DNA from: Parus major
Taxonomy: Eukaryota > Chordata > Aves > Passeriformes > Paridae
Direction: 5' to 3'
NCBI RefSeq assembly: GCF_001522545.3
Contig: NC_031774.1
Span: 55,679,871-55,743,870 of the forward strand
Length of the DNA stretch: 64,000 nt
The translations under genes were made by a program, and so were the position numbers. Below, in pieces: positions 55,071 through 64,000 of this stretch (positions within the stretch are counted from its first letter, which is position 1; each line of letters begins with the position of its first letter). Under the pieces are notes generated by a model. The model ran no database searches. It was not told the origin of the DNA and saw only the letters and a list, made by a program, of their open reading frames with translations.

Positions 55071-58000
55071 GAAATCCTGTCAAGAGAAATCTGCTCTTCT
55101 CTCTACCTTAATTCCAGACAAAGAAAGAGGAGAAATATCTCCCTTGCCCTTTGCTCTCTAATAACCTGCAAGGAAGAAAAGAGGACGGGGAAGGCGAGAT
55201 GAATATGTGTCACTCTCTATCAAGAGCACATCTGCAAGTAGTTTGCTCACCCACCAAATGACCAGTCCAGATTAGACTTGTTTACATGTGGGAGTTGTTA
55301 GGGAGTAAAGGAAGGCATGAATTTAACTCCCAAAGTGGATAAACCTAACCAGTGGGAGGGAACAGGGGTCTCCACGAGACACTGCTCAGTAATAGTTACA
55401 CTGCAGCAGTCATACTCAAATTGTTCTCTGCTCAATTTCCCCGTGTTTAACCAACTCTGTGTTATATACAGAAAACAGATGCATTATTTCAGCTCCCTGA
55501 TCCAGTTCAGTCTTTTTATTGAGTTCAGGGTAGGATTTAGGGTCCTTAAAAGGAATTAGGAGGCTAAAGCTGGGCTTCTTTGCTGCCACTTGTGACAGGA
55601 GCCCAAGAGGGGCAGTGTGTGTTTGGACCATGGTCACAGTCCTTCTGAGGCCACACAGATCAATACTTCACTCTGCAACAGACTGACCCTAAACAAGGCC
55701 AAGCAGCAACAGACCCTGGTTGAAACCCACCATAAATTCATAAACAAAGTAGCTTTTCTGGTTTATTGATTAAAATAATTTTGTGTGGGGAAGATGCATT
55801 TTGCTCACTTGGATAGTATTGCAGAAGTCATTCTGAGTCTGTCTGCTCTGCAACATGCTAAAGCATCTGCTGTTTGGTTACAGCAATGAAAACAGAAAAT
55901 AGTGAGTGAAAAAGCAGCAAAAATAAGCAATCAATTCCAATTCCAGTCTCATTTAAATAACAGTGGCAAAACTCCTCACTTCCAAAGGTGCACAGTGCCC
56001 TTCTTCAGCATCCCTTTCCCAGCAGACATCAGAGACAACAGCTGAACCTGCAGCCTCAGGAAATCTGAGTTGTTTTTCCCTGGGATTTGAAAAGATGGAG
56101 GCATCTCTGGGCAGGAGGTGCTCAGGCCTGAGTGACTGAAAGAACAGAAGAGCTCCTGATTCAGGAAACTGAGCTGCTCTCAGATAACGCTCTTGTAGTT
56201 GGTGAAAATCTGTAATTTTGCCAAGGGAGGAAAAGGTTTTGGCATTTCTTTTGGAAATCTGACTCCCTTGCTCAGCCCACACTTGGCTGAACATGTAATC
56301 ACACCGTTTAAAGAATGAGTGTCCGTCCCAGCAGCTGAGTGATCTGACTGATCCTCCCTTGCAGAGCAGTGCTAGTGCTTTAATCAATCAGGGGATTGAT
56401 GTCTCAGGGGCTGAGGACAGGACTCATTGTGCATCCCTGCTGCACTGCCCTGGACATCTTGGGGCAGCAGTGCCCTGGGCCCTTGATCTTGAGCTGAAAC
56501 CCTGAGAACATCTATGTGCATTTTTTTTTAGTGACTATTTTTTTAATGAGCTGCCTCAGTTTTGGCAACAGGCCAGCACAGTGACCTCTCTGCCGTCAGC
56601 CATGGGTTTCAGCCTCTCAGCTGTAAATAGCAGTGATGGAGGGATTTCCAGCTAATTGGGGAAATGAGGGCAGTGTTATTATCCTCTCTTACACAGGGGG
56701 AGATGGAGACATGAAGAGGCAGAGTGATTTGTACAGGACTTCCCACTTGGCTGAAGGTCAGGCCAGCAGGATAATCCATCCCTGTGGATCCCAGCCTGGT
56801 GCTCTCTGTGTTCGGCCACGATGCTCTGGGGATGTGACAAATGAGACTTGGATCTCTGCCTGCTTCTCTCCTCTTTCTTCTTCCATCCAGCCATGTTTTA
56901 AATGAAATCAGGATGACTTCAGATCCATACCAAGTATGAAGTGGATGGGTCAGACTCTTAACCAATTTCTACTTAATATTCATGCTTTTTCAGAAATGCA
57001 GATCAGCCTAATTGGCTGCCAGCGTGCACAGATGTCTCTCTGCAAGAGTACTCAGGTGCTGGGAGAATTGATTGCAAACATGAAATGGAACCAGATTAGA
57101 ATTTGACCTACAGTAACGAATTTCTAAACCACAGGACAAGCAGTAAAGAGATGATGGAGTTTGTGGACTTTGGAAATCAGTTATTGGCTGTTGTGCTTTT
57201 CTGAAGGGTCTCTCCCTCATTACATGTCCTGATTTCTCTTTAGATGAGCAGCTTGGGGGACAAAGATCTTTATTGGGTCATCATAAAAGAATGAACCTTT
57301 TCCTTGCACATAAAATGCCATTAAATATCCCTTAAAAGGGCTTTTTCAGCATCGAGGAAATAATTCTAATTTCCTTGAAGTGACATCACTCTGTTACTTG
57401 GATTGGAAATCTTCACATCTTTTACAGGTCAATTCTATAGTAGCTTAGGAAGAATGTACATGAATATAGTTTCTCCTAAGCAAAATTTAAATGTGCTTGG
57501 TAGGAAGCTTTTGCTGTGGCATGTTACCGTGTCTGTGAAGTCAGGATCAATGGAAATTTGCAGAAAGGCTATTATTTACTGTTTCTTTCAAGCAGCCAGA
57601 AGACTAACCTACAGAAATCTTCTTTTCCTCCAAAATCCAGCATGAAAGACTGTTTAGTGAAACATCCCTATCCTGGAGATTAACTAATTGCTCAGCAGTC
57701 AGTCATTTTCACTGCACAGCCAAGGACAGCGATTCCTTTCTCACGCACAGATGGAGCAATGCTGTAACACAAAACAGTTCCTGGGACAGGAGGATTAAGG
57801 GGAATTTACTGGAGAGCAATTAAAAGAGTTGTTAGAGCAGTTTGTTTTTGAGGCTGAATTTCACATCAAAGTGAAGCTATCTGAGGAGTGTACAGAACAG
57901 AAGAACAATAAAGCCATCATTTCAAAACATCTACTCTGCATCCATGGAGTGCAGATTAATAAAGTGAGCTAGGAGTTTATGGAGATTTGCAGGAGTGAAT

Positions 58001-60006
58001 TATGGAAGCAGCCTAAAGGCTTGTGTGGGGTCATTTCCTATTCATCCATTTCTGCCCTGTCTTTCATAGTTTAACTTTTAAAATTTGCATTTTAATTCAC
58101 GTAAACAAAAAAGGAAGATTTTTTAATATCATGGAAGTTGGTTTTTTTATTATTTTTCCCAAAGATAATATCTGAAAAATAAGATTGAATAGAATTTTAG
58201 CATCAGGTATTAGTAATGAGTCGTGTTCTCTGGGACCTGCCTAGATTTTAAAAACATCTTGGCTTTGGAGCAAGGGTTATACACTAGGAATTGGGCTTGG
58301 CTAGCCTAGTTTTCAGAATATCAGAAAAGAGGATCCCAGATATGCCCAGTTTTGACAGCTAAAGGCTCCTAGTGGGGACCAGGCCTCAAGGACTGAGGGT
58401 TGAAGCATCCTAGAGCTCCCCTGAGCCCATCAGAGCAATGGAATGGGAAGGGTTTGCTGGGTTTGGCAGTGCTTAGTGCCAGTGGTGGGAGTGATCCAAG
58501 CAGGATCTATCCTGCAACATCAGGGATGAGCTTTGCAGTGCAAAGGGTTTTTCCCAGGGGCTGTGGGAAGGGCATCTCCCTTCCCCTGCTGGAAGGTTTT
58601 CCTGGGAAGTGTGGTGAGAACAAGGGGGAAGGGGTGGCTTTCCTTTCCCTGCTGGTGGCACACCCTGTTGCTCCATGTAGGCAAAAACATCTGGTTTTCC
58701 ACAAACTCTCACTGAGAGCCACCAGTCTGGCAGGGTCTGCTGGGCAGTCGTGGCTTGTCCTCCCTCTGCAGCTTTTGAAAGAATAATGTTTGTCTGTAAG
58801 GACTGGCTGGTCCCTGAGGCTGTGGGGCAATACCCCAACATGCTGGGGTGGAAATAAAAATAGCATCAGGTGAAGGGTGCAGAACCCACACATCCACACA
58901 GAGAAAAACTTTACAGGAGGCTTTTTTATATGGTCTGCACCAAAGCCTGACATTTGCACTGCCACAGGTAGGGATTTAAATCCTCCATGGCCACCATCCA
59001 CAGAGGATGTCTGCACACAGGGACAGGCACTGTACAGACACCAGAGGCAAACAGCATCTCAGGGTACAGCTTGTCTGACCTGCTTTAACATTCAGCTGCA
59101 GGTGAGATGACTCAAACCTTCCAAGTGCTTTTGTCTTCCTCCCTCTGCTGTGCAGGGCTCCTGGAGGGCGAGTTCAGATGCAGACAGAGGCTTTGTAGGT
59201 GAGCCCTGTTCTGTCTGTGCTCTGGAAATTGGGTGTATTTTATGGAGCAGGAAATGTATTTATGTATTATGTATTTTCAGGAGCAGGAAATAGCACACTC
59301 ATCTGCGCTGGGGTATCCTGTGTCTAAATCCTGGATCTGACACAAATCCATCTTCCACATTAGCATGACAAAAATATAAATTACTTCTGTGCAGTGCACT
59401 CCAAGATGTGAAAATTAATAGTATTTTTTGCAGATGTCTTTACGGAAATTTATGTTGTACAGCCTTGTAGCATTATTTCCAAAGAAAATGAGATCTGTGT
59501 TATTGCAGTATTGGATATTGGTTATACCACTTAAAACTTTTAAAATCCATTTGCCAGCTTCAGGCTAAGCTTGTGTCATTTCAGGCCAAGGAGGCAAGGG
59601 AAGGCAGCTCTCCTGTTTCCAAAAGAGAAAAAAAAAAGGCAAAAAGGTTTATATAAAAGGATGCCAAGACCAACACACCTTGTGAAAACACTCCAATTCC
59701 CTTTTTGTATGGAAATTAGACATTCCTGGAGGAGATGGACCAGTCCAAATCCTTCTGGTGGGATCTGAAAGCTGATGAAGGAGCTGCTGAGTGGGTCTCA
59801 GCCAACTGCAAACCAGCTGCCAGCTCTGCAGTGTGGTTTGTGGAAGGGTGCATTTCCCTGAGGTCCTGCCTCCATCATTTGGAAAGCTCCAAAACTTTGT
59901 CTGCTCGCTCCATCTGCAGTGTTTTCAAGTACAGCTCTGAACCAGAGCTGTCAGATGGGTCCAGGTTAAAAAGAAGCCCTATATTTCTGCAAATTTATTA
60001 ACCTGG

Positions 60007-60062
60007 TTCAGACTAGATGATCTTGATTCCAACCTTAATGATTCTATAATTCTATAATTCTT
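60007..60062 (+). mobile_element. CR1 LINE terminal tail, short fragment
   Basis: The sequence matches the extreme 3' end of CR1: 'ttcagactagatgatctt', 'gattccaacctta', then ATGATTCTATAATTCTATAA, with near copies of the octamer end repeat. Only the last 55 bases or so are recognisable; the sequence upstream does not resemble CR1. Confidence 0.85.
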
Positions 60063-60430
60063 ATCTCACTGATCTCAGATGCCTTCTAAAATGTTACTGT
60101 ATTAAATAGGAACAAAAATACAGGGATCTGGACAAGTACATAGGGTTGTGAACAATCAGATGCAAGGGAGATGGGGCTTCTACAAGACATTAATGCAGAC
60201 AAGGTAATTACCCCTGAACCAAACAAACTTTTGAGAGATGATGTACACTGACACCAGCCTGGTCTGTGCTTTAACGAGAGTGACCTGAGGTTACTGAGTG
60301 GATGTAGCTGTGGGGATTGAAGTGTGGTGTTTCTGCTGCAGAAATGCCCAGTGAGCTGAGTCAAACCAATTCCCCCAGGAAAGGGTCTTCAGACTGTGAA
60401 AATCTTTGCTTTTTGATGGCTTTGTGTGGC

Positions 60431-60458
60431 TCTCCCTCCCTCCTTCCCTCTCTCTCAG
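60431..60458. repeat. CT-rich low-complexity tract
   Basis: An interrupted CTCC/CTTC/CT pyrimidine tract followed by a short CA run. It is a simple repeat within intron 10. Confidence 0.75.
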
Positions 60459-61609
60459 TCTGCACACACACTGCATCCATCACCATGACAACTGTGGGCC
60501 CTCTGGATCCATGGCTGTCCCTGTCTGGATTTCTGTGGAGAGCAGCAGGCACACCTTGAGTGCCACTAGCAACAGCATGGGATGTTCAGGCACAGGACAG
60601 GATGATCTCTGGTCAAACACCTGCCACTTTTTATGAACTTACTGTAATTCTTCAAGACTTTTACCAGTTCTTTAATCCCTTCACGTACCTGCCTTGGAGT
60701 CACTTATTAAGGGATCTTTGTGAGATCTCCTGTATGGAGCAAGGTCATGGAGGGATGATTTTCACAGTACTGCTACAAAAAAAGACAGCAGACAAGGGAT
60801 GCATTTCAAAGCACCTGAAAAAGCCACAGCTTTACTCATTAATTCAGTGTGTGTGTCTCAGTCTTGAGCTGGCTCCCTGACTCGGTGCTGTTGCCCTCAT
60901 CTGCACTTGGCTTTGGGGTTGGTTATAGGAGCTGACACCTCCCAGGAGCTGCTCCAGAAGTGACACATCCACTGGCAGCACCTTTGGGAAGGTCCCCCTT
61001 TGGAAAGGACAGAGTTCACACTCACAGGAGTTACCTCTTGGTATGGAAGGAAGGGAAAGGAGGCTGAGGTTGAGATCAGATAGAGAATCTGAAATTGCTG
61101 TTGTCTCCTCCATGCCTGCCTCATAAATAACTGGAGTATTTCAGTCCCCTTGGCTTGCTATCAGTTAACTTCTGCTTCATCTTTGCCAGCTCAGTAATTA
61201 ATGTCATCTCTGTTGCCCCTTCTTCCCAAAATAAATGCACTAAAAAGAACTCAGGAACCTGGGACCAAAATTTGTTCCACATGAAACAGTCTTTCACAAT
61301 CTGATCCATAAAGGGAGTCCTGCACTTAATGTCTGTTACATTAATTAATTTAGAACATGATGTGAGAGAGGAGAGTGGCTCTTTACTCCTTGAGATAAAC
61401 TCTATACACAAATAATTCAGCTTCTGATTAACTCTTTGGAAGATTGTGTCTGTTCCTGGGACAGATATTTGGACAAGCCTATGTGTAACTACTCTAAAAA
61501 GGGTCAGGAACAAGTGAAATAGTTCATCCAATTTAAGATTTCAAAATAATACTCTCCTAATCTGCAGAGAGATGTCAGATTGCATGAGATGTTTTTCTAT
61601 TCTTATTTA

Positions 61610-61632
61610 TAAAAAATAAATAAAAAAAAAAA
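61610..61632. repeat. A-rich tract
   Basis: An AAAAAATAAATAAAAAAAAA-type low-complexity stretch with no recognised element body next to it. Confidence 0.75.
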
Positions 61633-62001
61633 GCTGGTTGAAGTTATTAGACATTAATAGAATTAAGTCTCCATGTAAACATTTGTAAATGTAAACACAT
61701 TTTAACTATTCTGGTTTAGTTTAAACCACTTTGGAAGTGGATTAAATCCAGCCACATGAAAAATATCCTAATATGGAAAAAATTGGTAATGAAAAATAAC
61801 TATTGCTCTGTTAGTGGTAGAATTCACATCTTGGGGTTTTTTTTCAGTACTTTGTATGTGTAAGATCATTCTTTTCTTTTACTTGTACATATTCTACTGA
61901 TCTCAAGTACTCCTGACCAAAACTGGATTCTTGCTGTGCTAGGGGTACATCTTCCTTGGTTGAGGGGAAAGAAGAGGGGCAAGTTCACCATGGGTTGATT
62001 T

Positions 62002-62040
62002 CCTTGAAGTAATTCAAGTAATTCCTTGAAGTATTTCAGT
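62002..62040. repeat. Imperfect tandem duplication, 22-bp period
   Basis: CCTTGAAGTAATTCAAGTAA opens a 22-base unit (62002-62023) that is followed by a partial second copy beginning CCTTGAAGTATTTCA (62024-62040). It is a small local duplication. Confidence 0.7.
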
Positions 62041-62823
62041 GGGAGAGTGAGGACCAAGAGCTCAGTCTCCATCCAAAGTGCCATTATCCCACAGGGTCAG
62101 TTGGGATGTGAGGGTCTGCTTGGTTACACATTTCAGAGTGAAAAAGAAAATAAAGCAGCTATGAACACGTACAGGTTACATGAGAAAGCCAAGGGGGGAG
62201 GAGGCCCAGGGCTGGGCTCCACTGAGGTAGATGAGTCCTGAATTCTTGACTCTCAGCTAACCCCATGACTTTTTAGTCCCTGGGCATTTCTGCACTAATT
62301 CAGCATTTGGCAGATCTGCTTCTTCAAAGGAGCTGCCCATAACCATTCCAGGCTGTAGCATTTTCTGTCCCAAGAGAAGAAAAAGGAAATAATTCGTTGA
62401 AGAGGTCTGTCACCTTGAGTCCTGCAAGAAGCTGAGAGAACATGTTCTGAGGAGGTGACTGCAGGGCTTTGTGTGTGTGTCTTCTCCACTGCATGGGCAT
62501 AAAGTAGGGGTAAAGCTCATGGCTGTGAGTGGTCAGCGGGTCCTTGGCCCCACACCGCCAGACCAGCTTTGCAGTGTGTATCTGATGGCATTTCCCACCT
62601 TGGGAACACATCCCTTTCAGCTTTTCCCAAAGTGTTTGCTCTGCTCTGAGCCTCAGCAGCACTCAGGCTCAGACCCCACTACCACTGGGCTCGACCCATC
62701 CGAGTGAAACCTGGGGAAAAATGCTTCACAGTCATTTCCTGACTTTGATAAGGACACACTTCAGGAGTATGAGGTACAGGTGGTGTCAGATTAGAGAGGT
62801 TTTGGCTTTTCTTCTGCCAAACC

Positions 62824-62844
62824 CAGCAGCAGCAGCAGCAGCAG
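62824..62844. repeat. (CAG)7 trinucleotide repeat
   Basis: Seven perfect CAG units lie in intron 10. A long + strand open frame reads them as alanine (GCA), but that frame also runs through a CR1 fragment and shows no domain, so the repeat is treated as intronic. Confidence 0.92.
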
Positions 62845-63280
62845 TCACTGGTAATTATATTCTGTGCAGGGAGATAACATCTGTCTGGAGGAGGTTTGAA
62901 CTGAGTCTAGAAGAGGGACAAAAGAACCAAGATTGGACTGGGGGAGAAAGGGAGGTGAGGGTAATTTTCAGTGAAGTGCAAGCTTCAGGAGAGGAATCAA
63001 AAACTGCTGCTGTGGTCTTTGTTGTTGTCATTTTGGTTATTATAAACATGCAGCAGGACAGAAGCTGTCAGAGTTGCCTCGTGCCTTTCCCAATGGCACA
63101 TCCAGTGCCACACTGGCCAGGGAAGCTCCACGGGCTTGTACCAGGCTGCTGGCATCTGTCTCCCTTCCAGCATCCCCCACTGCCTCTGCACAGCAGCTGC
63201 CAGGCACAGGCTGGCTGCAGGAGAGCAGGGTGCTCAAGCTGTGAAACAGATTCGTGGCCAGAAAGCCAGGGAAACAGAAA

Positions 63281-63545
63281 CTTGGAATGGTTTGGGTTGG
63301 AAGGGACCTTAAAGATCATCCATTTCCAGCCCTGCTATGGGCAGGGACATCTTCCATTTTCTCAGATTGCACAGAGCCCCATCCAGCCTGGTCTGGAACA
63401 CTGCCAGGGTTGGGGCAGACACGGTTTCTCTGATCAGCCTGTGCCAGGGCCTCAGCACCCTCACAGTGAAGGATTTCTTCCTAGTCCAGCCTAACCTACT
63501 CTTATTTTAAAGCCACTCTCCCTTTGTCCTGTCACTACACAACCT
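63281..63545 (-). mobile_element. CR1 LINE, 3'-terminal fragment
   Basis: Antisense CR1 end with a clear order of blocks: 'cttggaatggtttgggttgg', 'aagggaccttaaagatcatcc', 'gctatgggcagggacatcttcc', 'agagccccatccagcctgg', 'cactgccagggttggggcag', 'tgtgccagggcctcagcaccctcacagtgaaggatttcttcc', and 'ccctttgtcctgtcactac'. It is among the better preserved copies in the window. Confidence 0.92.
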
Positions 63546-64000
63546 TTTAAAGCAATGGGTAGAGGATGTGACCCCAGCACAGATGTTTTCAGGGGCTCAG
63601 CACAAGGCAGAGCAGCCACACAGGGACACCAGCAGAGGAACCAGCCATGTCCCCTGAGACACACCTTGGGGACACATCCTTGCAGCTGGTGGCTTTCACT
63701 GTTGCATCTTCTGCCAGAGGTGCTGCGCTGCCCACCGGGGAAAGAGAGGCACAAACAAAACATCACACACAACCCACCTTCCAAATCTGCCTTTAGAGAG
63801 CGTGGCTTCAATTAAATGTAATCACTCAATTTTGAATCAAGGGCAACTTCTCTTGCCATTGTTTGCCCTCCCCAGAGGCCCAAGAGAGAGAGTAGCTCCA
63901 TGAGGGCAGCTGCTAATGAAGGGGAGCCTCCAAATGAGGGAATGTGTCACTGCATCTAGGTCAGAGGAGTCAGATGGAAGTAACTTCCATGGTTATCCCT

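Noticed and set aside
58473..59016. Overlapping 122- and 169-codon - strand frames
   Set aside because: Several frames on both strands are open at once here because the region is GC-rich. None shows a domain.
62721..63494. Longest clean open frame outside the exons (257 codons, + strand)
   Set aside because: It runs through a CAG repeat read as alanine and through an antisense CR1 fragment. It has no recognisable domain and lies in an intron, so it is a chance frame.

Overview
The window looks like avian nuclear genomic DNA. It is intron-dominated, has low gene density and carries about ten remnants of CR1 LINE retrotransposons, which are the typical interspersed repeat of birds. Three multi-exon coding blocks have consensus splice signals and belong to one vertebrate gene. 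The bird order cannot be decided from the sequence alone.

The only gene I can support is KCNH5 (EAG2, Kv10.2), a voltage-gated potassium channel of the ether-a-go-go family, on the + strand. Three internal exons are present: 16740-16939 (200 bp), 28502-28754 (253 bp) and 39263-39459 (197 bp). They join in frame (phases 1-0, 0-1, 1-0) and encode the end of transmembrane helix S6, the C-linker and almost the whole cyclic-nucleotide-binding homology domain (CNBHD). By the usual vertebrate gene structure they correspond to exons 8, 9 and 10 of 11. The voltage sensor and pore exons must lie upstream of the window. The large last exon, which encodes the cytoplasmic tail, must lie downstream. No other coding gene, tRNA, rRNA, CRISPR array or recognisable retrovirus was found.

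Layout: 1-16739 is the 3' part of an intron (called intron 7) with two CR1 copies. 16940-28501 is intron 8, which has no CR1 that I can recognise but ends in a TGGA/TGA microsatellite broken by a 295-base assembly gap just before exon 9. 28755-39262 is intron 9, with three CR1 fragments and a 14-bp tandem duplication just before exon 10. 39460-64000 is the 5' part of intron 10, with five CR1 fragments, a (TCTCC)9 array grown on a CR1 tail and several short simple repeats.

Nothing here amounts to a new biological system. The best leads are: (i) weak 5' splice sites after exons 8 and 9, with a short in-frame tail and stop after exon 9 that would give a channel truncated inside the CNBHD; (ii) the unresolved microsatellite within about 120 bp of the exon 9 acceptor; (iii) a Cys-Asn-Leu intrinsic-ligand motif in place of the Tyr/Phe-Asn-Leu of related channels; and (iv) several AT-rich intronic blocks that read like conserved non-coding elements.
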